Shown here in pieces: positions 27,535 to 37,375 of a DNA stretch of 40,445 nucleotides. The notes beneath the pieces were generated by a model. The model saw nothing but the letters and a program-made list of their open reading frames with translations. It made no database searches and was not told the origin of the DNA. Both the position numbers and the translations under genes were made by a program. Numbering within the stretch: the first letter of the stretch is position 1; the number at the start of each line of letters is the position of its first letter. This stretch comes from Paratrimastix pyriformis (lineage: Eukaryota > Preaxostyla > Paratrimastigidae), in contig JAPMOS010000256.1 in assembly GCA_027972325.1 (NCBI GenBank), forward strand, positions 1 to 40,445, written 5' to 3'.

Positions 27535-30500
27535 ATGGACCCAGTGGATCAGTTGGTCCATGTCATCTTCGCCGATTTGGATCGCGATGTCCGTTGCCGG
27601 CGCCCGTTTTCCCCCTTACATCACCCATCCAGGTTGCCCAGCTTGTTTTGAATTTGTACGCAAACAACCTTGTGGTGACCATCAAAGTACTCAAGGAGAT
27701 GGGTTATCAGGTGTCTGTTTGTTTTTGTTGCTTTCCCATCTCGAAACTCTCATGCGCTCACTCACTCGCTCTCTTTGCACCACCAGCGTGGGTTGTCCTC
27801 CTTCACAAGACCGCCGAATGACCCCGGTGGATAAATTGGTCACGCTTTTTGCCGATTTGACGAGGGATGTCTGTCGCAGTATCGTTTTTCTTTGTTTTTA
27901 TGGCATGTGCTTTTTGTTTTTTTCCTTTCCACTCACTAGTTTGCCGATGCGATCCTGATTGCGACCGAAGGCAGACTTGGCGTTGCCATCAGAATGCTGG
28001 TGGAGATGAAGAAGTATCACGGGTCTGTCAGTTTGCGCACCGAGGACACCAGTAGTGCTGATACGATTCTTGTGTTTTCGTCCTCCACCACGCTGTCAAC
28101 CCATCAACCCACCCACCTGCTTGCTTTTGCGGCTTGCGCCGCCAAAACCACTGGCTAGCCGCGATCCGGAGATGATGCCCTCACTACCCCCATCACCCGG
28201 GGCGGCCGCCCCCGCCCCGGGGGGAGGAGCCGCACCACCGGTGCTGGTGTTGTTCCGGCTGAGCGGGCGGCAGATCCACGAGGGCGCCGCGGTGCCCGGG
28301 CTGGAGCCCATGATCGGGCCGCACTACCGCCACCTGGCCCACCCCACCCGGGGCACGCCCTTCCACATCCTGGGGGCGGGGGCTTTCGGGGTGACCTTCC
28401 TCTGCCTGGACACGCGCGACCTGACGGGCCACACCCGGGTGGTGGTCAAGGTGCTGCGACCGGGGGGCGGGGGCCCGGGGGCGATGCGGGAGCTCTTCCT
28501 GCTGGCCCGGCTGAGCGACCCGCACATCCTGCAGGCGATCGGCGAGCTGGAGGGGGTGGTGGTGGAGCGGGGCGGCCCCGGGTGCGTGTGCCTGGTGACG
28601 CCCTACTGCGAGGGGGGCGACCTGGACGGGGTCATCCGGCGGGGCACCACCCCGGGCGAGCGGCTGCGCATCATGCGGTCGCTGGTGGCCGGGCTGCGGT
28701 ACCTGCACGGGACGCCCATCCCGGGGGCGCCCTACCCGGTGCTGCACAACGACATCAAGCCGGCCAACGTGCTGATGCAGCTCGACCCGGCCACGGGCCT
28801 GCTGGAGGCGGTGCTGGCCGACCTGGGGCTGGCCTGTCAGTACAGCGGCCACACCCTGGAGGGGGCCGGTCGGCTGGCGGCGGGCACGCGCGGCTTCATG
28901 GCGCCCGAGGTGGCCACCCTGGGGAACAGCCAGGCCACGGACGTCTACTCGATGGGGTGCCTGCTGTGGTGCCTGTACACGGGCACGGACACGGCCCACC
29001 GGGTGGAGCAGCACCTCGAGCCCGACGAGCTGGCGGAGGCCTTCGCCGAGGTGCCCGAGCGGGTGCGGGTGCTGCTGGTGCGGATGTGCGCCCGGGCGGC
29101 GGCCGAGCGGCCCTCGATCGAGGCCGTGGGCAAGGCGCTGGAGGCCGACCCGGCGGTGGCCGAGGCGAGTGCGGTGGTGATGGCCCCGCTGTCCGCCGCC
29201 ATCGGACCGAAGGCCGAGCAGGAGCTGCGGGCCAGCATGGGCCTTGAGGCAGGTCTGGATTGACTCGAGGAGGGATGATGAGTCTTTTCCCCCCCATCAG
29301 ATCTGTGCGGACGCGAGGCTCATTGTGGTTTGGAATGGCCGGGGATTTCTTGTGGTCCGGGGGTGGTGGGGCTCATCATCAGGGCGCCCGGTGACGGTGG
29401 CCGATCTGCGGGGCTGGCTGGCCAAGCTGACTCCGCCCTCGTGCCCAGCCCAGGCTCTTGTGGGCCTGCTCCAGTGCACCGAGGTGACCAGCGATCCCGC
29501 CGTCTTGGCCGACCTGCTCCGGGCTCTGAACACCATGTGCAACCCCAAGCTCGAGGGCTCCGCAAACCCACGAGCTGCTTTGGGAAAAGCCGGTGTGGCC
29601 GCCCCACTTGTCGGGCTGCTGACGGCCCACCCCGACCTGCCTGCCACCAGCCCCGCCGTGACCGAGCAGCTCCTTCGGGCAATAGGGAGCCTCTCGTTCG
29701 GCAATCCCGAGAACCAGGCCTCGTTTGGGCGTGCGGGGGTGGCCGCCCCACTTGTCGGGCTGCTCACGGCCCACCCCGACCTGCCCGCCAACAGCCCCGA
29801 CCTGGCCCAGCAGCTCCTCCGGGCAATCGGCAACCTGTCGGTTAACAATCCCGAGAACCGGGCCTCGTTTGGGCGTGCCGGTGTGGCCGCCCCACTTGTC
29901 GGGCTGCTCACGGCCCACCCCGACCTGCCCGCCTCCAGCCCCGCCATGGCCGAGCAGCTCCTCGCGGCAATCACCAACCTGTTGGTGGACAAGGACAACC
30001 AGGCATCGTTTGGGCGTGCCGATGCGGTTGCCCCACTTGTCCGGCTGCTGACGGCCTACCCCGACCTGCCCGCCACCAGCCCCGCCATGGCCGAGCTGCT
30101 CCTCTGGGCAATCCGCAACCTGTCGTGGGACATTCCCGAGAACCGGGCCTCGTTTGGGCGTGCCGGTGCGGTTGCCCCACTTGTCCGACTGCTGACGGCC
30201 CACCCCGACCTGCCCGCCACCAGCCCCGCCGTGGCCGAGCAGCTCCTCGCGGCAATCCGCAACCTGTCGGCCGACAAGGACAACCAGGCCTCGTTTGGGC
30301 GTGCCGGTGTGGCCACCCCACTTGTCCGACTGCTGACGGCCCACCCCGACCTGCCCGCCACCAGCCCCGCCATGGCTGAGAACCTCCTCGCGGCAATCCG
30401 CAACCTGTCGGCCGACAAGGACAACCAGGCCTCGTTTGGGCGTGCCGGTGTGGCCACCCCACTTGTCCGACTGCTGACGGCCCACCCCAACCTGCCCGCC

Positions 30501-31289
30501 ACCAGCCCCGCCGTGGCCGAGCAGCTCCTCGCGGCAATCGCCACCCTGTCGGCCGACAAGGACAACAAGGCCTCGTTTGGGCGTGCCGGTGTGGCCGCCC
30601 CACTTGTCCGGCTGCTCACGGCCCACCCCGACCTGCCCGCCACCAGCCCCGCCGTGGCCGAGGACCTCCTCCTGGCAATTTGGAACCTGTCGTTCGATAA
30701 GGACAACCGGGCCTCGTTTGGGCGTGTCTGTGTGGCCACCCCGCTTGTCCGACTGCTGACGGCCCACCCCAACCTGCCCGCCACCAGCCCCGCCCTGGCC
30801 GAGCGCCTCCTCGGGGCAATCGGCGCCCTGTCGTGGGACAATCCCGAGAACCGGGCCTCGTTTGGGCGTGCCGGTGTGGCCGCCCCACTTGTCGGGCTGC
30901 TCACGGTCCACCCCGACCTGCCCGCCACCAGCCCCGCCATGGCCGAGCTGCTCCTCTGGGCAATCGCCATCCTGTCGGTTGACAATCCCGAGAACCAGGC
31001 CTCGTTTGGGCGTGCCGGTGTGGCCGCCCCACTTGTCCGGCTGCTCAAGACCCACCCCAACCTGCCCGCCACCAGCCGCGCCGTGGCCGAGAAGCTCCTC
31101 AGGGCTATCGCCATCCTGTCGGTTGACAATCCCGAGAACCAGGCCTCGTTTGGGCGTGCCGGTGTGGCCGCCCCACTTGTCCGGCTGCTCAAGACCCACC
31201 CCAACCTGCCCGCCGATCTCCTTCGTTCGCTCGAGAAGCTGGTGCCTCAATTTCAACAGCACGCTCCCCACCATTGTGCTACGCAATAG
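27535..31289 (+). CDS. N-module / non-RD kinase / 12-armadillo protein, copy B, 1099 aa
   Basis: Exons 27535-27588, 27633-27712, 27787-27868, 27940-28022, 28159-29252, 29383-31289; the total is an exact multiple of three with all phases closed. Residues 1-45 and 58-100 are two related helical segments. Linker RDPEMMPSLPPSPG. The kinase spans about residues 165-430, with glycine loop GAGAFG (172-177), Lys197, catalytic His296-Asn297-Asp298 (non-RD), Asn303, Asp321-Leu-Gly, and MAPE at 347-350. Armadillo repeats cover 500-1090, ending LPADLLRSLEKLVPQF. No signal peptide or membrane span. Compared with copy A it has eight fewer armadillo repeats, and the kinase is almost identical. Substrate and partner are unknown. 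The architecture suggests an adaptor-like N-terminus, a kinase switch and a ligand- or target-binding solenoid. Confidence 0.87.
29540..31215 (+). repeat. Array of 12 coding armadillo repeats
   Basis: Same 141-144 bp unit as copy A. Adjacent units near 30230-30520 are almost identical over more than 120 bases, indicating recent duplication inside the array. One unit carries FGRADAVAP and one FGRVCVATP. Confidence 0.9.
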
Positions 31290-31803
31290 ATCAGTTCGCT
31301 GGCCCCCCCAGCGCTTCTAGCGGGACCGCCTCCACTTCTCCCAGGCGCCGCCATCGTCATACCCCGTCGCCTGCTCCCAGCCCATCCTCAAAGTGAACAT
31401 GCTGTGTATTTGCGAGGGCGCAGGCTGATGGGGCCGCTCAGTGGTTTCATCTGTTCCCCTTCTCTCTTGTTCTTTTCAGGTATCTTGTCCTGTATATTGT
31501 TGCCTGGGGGAGGGGGAGGGGGGGGGGGGGGGGCCAGAGGAGTCGGAGAACGGGCCCGATTGTTCGGACCCCCATCACATCAGGGGTGTTGGGCTGCCAG
31601 GGTGGTTTGAAAGGCTGCATCCGCTTGGCGGTGTGTGTGCGATACTTCCAGGCTGACGCCGCGGCCGGGGTACCATCGACCTCCCTCCTCACGAGACCAG
31701 CTCGCAAGAAGGAACGCCCCGAGAGACCCATGGGTCGACTACCGCCCCTCAGTTGGGACGGTCACCGCCGTCCTGGCAACCGCCGAGCGTCTAGGCTGGA
31801 GGT

Positions 31804-31846
31804 CAGCCTCACACGAGGCTGCATTAACACGAGAATGACTGACTGG
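31804..31846 (-). repeat. Partial copy of the start of the 36939-37253 gene region
   Basis: About 43 bases (minus strand CAGTCAGTC, then TCTCGTGTTAATGCAGCCTC) shared with 37257-37306. It contains the hairpin-capable AGCCTCACACGAGGCT and, read on the minus strand, a TTAATGCAG acceptor-like end followed by ASCEA. Confidence 0.6.
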
Positions 31847-31879
31847 ATAGCTCCCAAACAGTTCGGATGTAGCTTCAAC

Positions 31880-31968
31880 CCAACAAAGAGGAGGGAAGAG
31901 GATGGGGCCGCCGTGGCCCCGAGCGCAGCATCCCTCGGGTCTGCCTGCCAAAGCGGAGACGAACAAGG
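31880..31968 (-). repeat. Inverted copy of the GGCAGGCAGACC repeat
   Basis: Minus-strand reading gives CGCTTTGGCAGGCAGACCCG and a CCCATCCTCTTCC tail as in 33945-34020. It is the only member of this family in inverted orientation here. Confidence 0.65.
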
Positions 31969-32635
31969 GGGGGGGGGGGGGGTAGATCTCCACTCTTTCT
32001 CCCTCCGCACGAAAGGAAGTTGGCCGTATCCCCGCTCGGCGCCACTGGGAGGCGCGCGTATTCCCCCCATCGTTGATCGGGGTGGGGGTTGGGGGTTGGG
32101 GGTTGGGGTTGGAGACAAGGAGGGAATACGCGCGTCCCAGTGGCACCGAGCGGGGGATCCGGCCAACTTCCTTTCGTGCGGTGGGAGAAAGAGTGGAGAG
32201 CTCCTGTTTGGGGGGGGGGGGCCGGGCCATTCCAACTTCCTCTTGTCCCTCCCCCCTCCTCTCCTCTCCCTCCCCCCTCCCCTCCCCTCCCCCTCCCCCC
32301 CCCAAATGACTGGGGCATGTCGGTCACGCCCCCGACACGGGTGGGGTAGGGGACCTCACGTTTGATCAAAACGGATTATTTTTCTTTAGATCAAACCCAC
32401 CCCAGGAAGCGAAATGACTGGGGCATGGAGGTCACGGCCCGGGGGGCGCACCGCGCCCGTCCCCTTGGGCTCGTCTCGGGGCGGCCCCCCTTGGCCGAGC
32501 CCATTCGGCTGTGGGTTTCCCCTCCTCGGGTCCCACCGCTGCGCACAGCCGGTTCGGGCGGGCGGGAGTGGGGTTGACGGTGACTGGGGGGGGGGGGGTC
32601 CCACCGGTTGATGCAGTGGCGCTGATGGTGCAGGG

Positions 32636-33180
32636 GGACGGTGGCTATCACCAAGGTCGATGAAACCTGAACAAACCATTTTGTGATATTGTGCGAGAGT
32701 GCCCACTCATCAACCCCCCCAGACGCAGCGATGTCATCACGAGGCAGTTGGGGGATTGATGAAAATGATACAAACCTACCGATATTTCAATCGAACAGAG
32801 GAAGCAGCAAAATAAGTGGACGAATGGCCGGAAAAAGCGTGGGTGAAGACAGCTGAACCCGACCGAAAAAAAAAACCAAAAAACCAATTTAGTCAACAGG
32901 ACCGACGGTGACGGTTTTTTGGCACCGATTGACATGATCGATCTGGGAGGCGTGTGGAGCCAATGTCCTCCTTTTCCGTTGGATCACCGATTTTCAGAAA
33001 GAATCGGAACAACCGCTGACCGAGCGCAGATGATCCTCACCGACGCTGAGCGCACGCATGGGCTGAAGTTGTCATTCTCCACTCGCGAGGTCTGTTCATC
33101 AGATGTCGCGCTCCCCCCATTCCGCCTGATCCACCCTAGAGGGTCGGACCCGCGACCATGACCATCCATCGGGATCGGGT
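32636..33180. repeat. AT-richer block shared by unit tails (B copy)
   Basis: Counterpart of 23250-24005, shortened by loss of about 200 bases of purine-rich sequence present in unit A. Confidence 0.7.
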
Positions 33181-33599
33181 GGTCTAACCTGCGTGCCCCG
33201 GATGGATCCACACACCTCGCTTCAATTCAACAGCAACAGCAGCGTGAGTCCGTGTTTTGCGCCGGAATTTCGCCTCCATCCCCCCGGGTCGACCCCTCCC
33301 ATCCCAGCTGCCCATCCCAGGGGGGGGTCAGCCCTTCGCATGCTGCTGCTGAGTGCGGCTGGGGCCGGACAGACTAGTGGTATGACAGATCGCTGCCCCT
33401 CCATCGGCATGGTCGGTGCTGCCTCGGCCCTCGCCCTCCCACTCCCTTCGCCTTCCTTCGCCTTCATCCCCCATGGCCTTCATTTCCCCCTTCGGCTCCC
33501 CACTCCGTCATCCCCATCACCTCCGCACCCCCGTCATGCACACCCATGGTCATCATCCCCCCCATGCCCAACACTCCACATCCTTCCACCTCCACCCAC

Positions 33600-33900
33600 A
33601 CTCCGTCATCCCTCCCTCCCTCCCTCCCTCCCCCTCCTCCTCCTCCTCCTCCTCCTCCCTCCTCCCCCCCCCCCCCCCTCCCTCCCTCCTCCCTCCTCCT
33701 CCTCCTCCTCCTCCCTCCTCCCTCCCTCCCTCCTCCCTCCTCCTCCCTCCTCCTCCTCCTCCTCCCTCCTCCTCCTCCCTCCTCCTCCTCCCTCCTCCCT
33801 CCTCCTCATCCTCATCCTTCTCCTCCGTGCCCCTGCCCTGCCCCTGCCCCTGCCCCTGCCCTTCTCCCTTCGCGCCTTCGTCGCGTTCCCCGTCATTCAC
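33600..33900 (+). repeat. CCT/CTC polypyrimidine tract
   Basis: Nearly pure C and T (CCTCCTCCCTCC units), complement of a polypurine satellite. The A-unit counterpart near 25085-25165 is much shorter. Confidence 0.9.
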
Positions 33901-33944
33901 GCATCCCCCCCCCCCCCCCTCCCCCCTCCCCTCCTTGTTCGTCT

Positions 33945-34260
33945 CCGCTTTGGCAGGCAGACCCGAGGGATGCACTCGGGGGGCCACGGCCCCATCCTCT
34001 TCCCTCCCTCCTCTTCGCCTCCCCCGCTCCTGAAGGAGGGGGCACTGGGGTGGAGGCGGCTCCATCCTCTTCCCTCCTCTTCGCCTCCCCCGCTCCTGAA
34101 GGAGGGGGCACTGGGGTGGGGAGTCGACACCGCCTGGGTACCAGCGCCCCATCCTCTTCCCCCCCTCTTCGCCTCCCGCCCTCCCGAAGGGGGGCGGCGG
34201 CACCGCCTGGGGACGTGGGGGCTGCTGCACTCGGGGGCTCCTCGCCGAGGCGGCCCACCC
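33945..34260 (+). repeat. GGCAGGCAGACC repeat, B copy, with internal 69-bp duplication
   Basis: After the shared start, a unit containing CTCCTGAAGGAGGGGGCACT occurs twice in tandem (about 34010-34130), and a third decayed version (CCCTCCCGAAGGGGGGCGG) follows. Confidence 0.7.
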
Positions 34261-34404
34261 ATCCGCCGAGGCCGACACACACCCCACCCGCACACACCCG
34301 TCCGTGACGCTCCCCCACCTCCCACCTCCCCCCCCCAGCCCCCCGCCGCGATCTCCTTGTGGGGTCAGCCGACCCGCCACCCACCCGTGATGCTCCCTCG
34401 CCCC

Positions 34405-34985
34405 CCAGTGTGGTGGATGGTGCCCCCTTCCCTCCTGCCTGATGTGGATGGTGCCCCCCCCCCCCCAGTGCGAGTGTGGTGGATGGTGCCCCCTCCCCTC
34501 CTGTTGGATGTGGATGGTGCCCCCTGTGGAATGGTGCCTGTGATGCGGATGTGGATGGTGCCATGCCTCAGTTGTGGTGGATGGTGCCCTCCCCCTGTGG
34601 ATGGTGCCCCCAATTGTGGTGGATGGTGCCCCCCCTCCCCCTGTGGATGGTGCCAGGCCTCAGTTGTGGTGGATGGTGCCTCACCAGGGCACTGGTTAGA
34701 GTTTGTGGTACCCACTCCCTCCCGTTGTTCGATGTCCAACAACAGACAGACTATTTACAGTATGTCCAACAATAAACTATGTAGATGGTCTCACTCCCCC
34801 AGTGTGGTGGATGGTGCCCCCTGTGCCCCATGAGGATTGGTGCCGAGGACGGATGGCGCCCCCTCCAGTTGTGGTGGTTCTGTGGATGGTGTCAATGATG
34901 GTGGCTGGTGCCCCAGTTTGTGGTGGCTCTGTGGATGGGCCGAGTTCGGATGGTGCCCCCCAGTTGTGCGGATCGGACCCCCCCC
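34405..34985 (+). repeat. GTGGATGGTGCCCC minisatellite, unit B copy
   Basis: Same family as 25565-26100. An AT-rich insertion of about 60 bases (34733-34795), flanked by ATGTCCAACAA direct repeats, is absent from unit A. Confidence 0.85.
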
Positions 34986-35014
34986 CCCTGCTGGTGCCTT
35001 GAGGAGAATGGTAC

Positions 35015-35160
<146 letters not shown>

Positions 35161-35271
35161 GAATGGATGGCTGGATGGGACCCCCGGGTGTCTGACTAAC
35201 AACCGCGTGGCACGCCCCCCCCCCCCTCCCCCCTCCTCCTCCTCCTGTTCTTCGTCCTTGCCCCCTCAGGC

Positions 35272-35470
35272 AGGTCGGCCTTGGCGTCTCGGCCCCAGCG
35301 ATCTTCGCCAAGCAGCACCTGCTGACCACCGACACCCCGCCCGTCCGTCCGCCGGCATGTCCGGGGCGCCTCAGCAGGGGTGCCTGAGGAGGGTGTGGGT
35401 GGGTGGGGAGGGGGACGGAGGGTCTCCCGGCCGGCCACCGCGCCCCCATCGGCCCATTTTGCCCACGCCA
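35272..35470 (+). repeat. B copy of the terminal-exon-like segment and flank
   Basis: Matches 26336-26535, including CCAAGCAGCACCTGCTGACC and GGTCTCCCGGCCGGCCACCG. Lacks one GTCC unit relative to A. Confidence 0.8.
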
Positions 35471-36000
35471 TCACCATCCCCATGCCTCCATCACCTTCAA
35501 CATCATCATCATGCCTACATCACCCCCATGCCTCCATCACCCCCTGCCATGCCTCCATCACCCCCAATGCCATGCATTCATCACCCCCTCCCGCCTCCAT
35601 CATCCCCCATGTCTATCACCCCATGCCTCCTTCTCGGGGTTCGGGTGCGGATCCGCCCCCGGCCATGCTTCCCCTCATCCTCTCAGCCCCTCCCACACAC
35701 CCATCCTTTACCCACCGGCAGCAACACCGCCCATTCCCGTCGTCTCCAGCCGCCCGCACGCCACAGATGAACCCGAACCCTCCAGAGCTGACGGCAACCC
35801 CCTCCTCCTCCCCGGTCCGCCCCCTCCTCCACCCTCCCTCCCCATCCCCGCCGTCCCGCTCCCTCGCACATCATCACCACTCCACGTCTCCCCCGCTCCT
35901 TTTGCCGCGCCAGGATGGAGGAGGGCCCGGCCCGAACCCTTCCTGCGGAATGGCGCCGCCATCCATCCCGCCCCGGAGCAGCGACCGCCCCGCCAGGGCT

Positions 36001-36128
<128 letters not shown>

Positions 36129-36535
36129 CCGGACGACAATGGTGGTGGTGAGGATGCAGAGCAGGACTCGCGGGCCACTTCGCCCACGACCCTGTCCACC
36201 CGCACGGCCACGCCCTTGTCGTCACGGTCGCAGCCAGCCCACCGGGGGCCAGCCCGCCCAAGCACCCCTCGGCCGCCCGCGGTCCTTCGTCCCGCCCATC
36301 ACCTCACCCCTCTCGCTCTCGTGCCCGGCCGACTGCACGCTCCCGCCCTCCCGGCCTCACAGCCGCACGCCGCATCGCCCCCATGCCTCTATCACCCCCC
36401 CCCCCCCCCATGCCTTCGTCACCCCCTATGCCTTCATCACTCCCCATGCCTCCATCACCCCCCCATCATCTTGCCCGTCTGCTCGACCCCGTCAAGACCC
36501 CCGCTGCGGCTTCATCCCCCCAAGTGTGATACCCG

Positions 36536-36850
36536 CCTTCACCTTCATGCACGACGTTGTCTGCTCAACCCCGTCAACACCACCCCGAATTACATGCCGC
36601 TCCTCCCCCCGGGTGATACCCGCCTTCAGCAGGCAAGTCTCTAATTCCCCCGTCGACATCTGCTCGGGACATGCAGATCCCTCCCCAGGTGATACCCGCC
36701 ATCATATCATGCAGGTTTGCTCGGCCCCCATCGATATCACCCATTGCCCTGAATGCCCCCCCCCCCCCCCCCCCCCCCAGGTGACGCCCGCCATTATCTT
36801 GATGGCCCCTCCGCGCCTGCATGGGGCCGACAAGACGGCGGTATGCGATG
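36536..36850 (+). pseudogene. Third, decayed fragment of the phosphatase 3' end
   Basis: Pieces recognisable by order: CACCTTCATGCACGA (36539-36553), GTCAACACCACCCCGAATTAC (36573-36593, longer than the unit B breakpoint and like the intact gene), several CCCCCCAGGTGATACCCGCC units, and GGCCCCTCCGCGCCTGCATG GGGCCGACAAG near 36805-36834. Intervening catalytic sequence is missing. This marks the former right edge of the tandem duplication. Confidence 0.7.
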
Positions 36851-36938
36851 ATGTGACGATGTCGATGATGGGGGCGTGGGCGACGGGGTGCTCTTGACCT
36901 GCCGACCTGCCCAGGAATTTCGGGTGCTGGATTGGGTT

Positions 36939-37253
36939 TCAACAAAGAAATAGAGTGCCGTGTTTCTTGATGGTGGTGGTGGTCCTGTTGACCCGATTGG
37001 CGGAAGAATGATGAAGTTGGGAGCGTCGTCCTGGTTCTTTCGGCATTTCATCGAGAGATCGTTGCCGTTGCGGTGCTGCGCCAATAATCTCCCGGGCCAA
37101 CACGAGCGAATCGATTTTTTGAAAGGCACGGAGGATGAGATGGTTGGAAATGGGGAGGTCAACAGTGAAATTTCGATTGTGAATATTAAGTTCGGCCTCC
37201 TGCGAGGATGCACAAACACGAGACTGTCCACCCACGATCGAGACTGACTTCAT
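36939..37253 (-). CDS. Possible small gene, unknown function (104 aa)
   Basis: From ATG 37253 the minus strand is open for 104 codons with protein-like composition: MKSVSIVGGQSRV, SSQEAELNIHNRNFTVDLPI, SNHLILRAFQKIDSLVLARE, then a basic tail. No family recognised. A 49-nt stretch starting GTCAGT and ending TCGCAG (about 37244-37196) could be an intron by the local donor rule, which would change the N-terminus. It is divergent from the 37376 ORF. An echo of the TCTCGTGTTWRTGCAG block lies just upstream (37257-37290). Confidence 0.45.
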   Translation of the reverse strand: MKSVSIVGGQSRVCASSQEAELNIHNRNFTVDLPISNHLILRAFQKIDSLVLAREIIGAAPQRQRSLDEMPKEPGRRSQLHHSSANRVNRTTTTIKKHGTLFLC

Positions 37254-37306
37254 CGTAGCCTCACATGAGGCTGCATTAACACGAGAGACACCGGTGGACT
37301 GACTGG
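37194..37306 (-). repeat. Two related ~30-bp blocks and a hairpin
   Basis: 37194-37223 and 37257-37287 share RGGMTGCAYWAACACGAGA on the plus strand. The second contains the perfect hairpin AGCCTCA..TGAGGCT. GTCCACC (37226) and GGTGGAC (37293) form an outer inverted pair. A third member is at 31804-31846. Confidence 0.65.
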
Positions 37307-37375
37307 CTTTTGGGGGTATATCGACTATCCGCGCAAGCCTCTCTGAGTTTTTCACTTCTTCATCTCGTTTATTGA

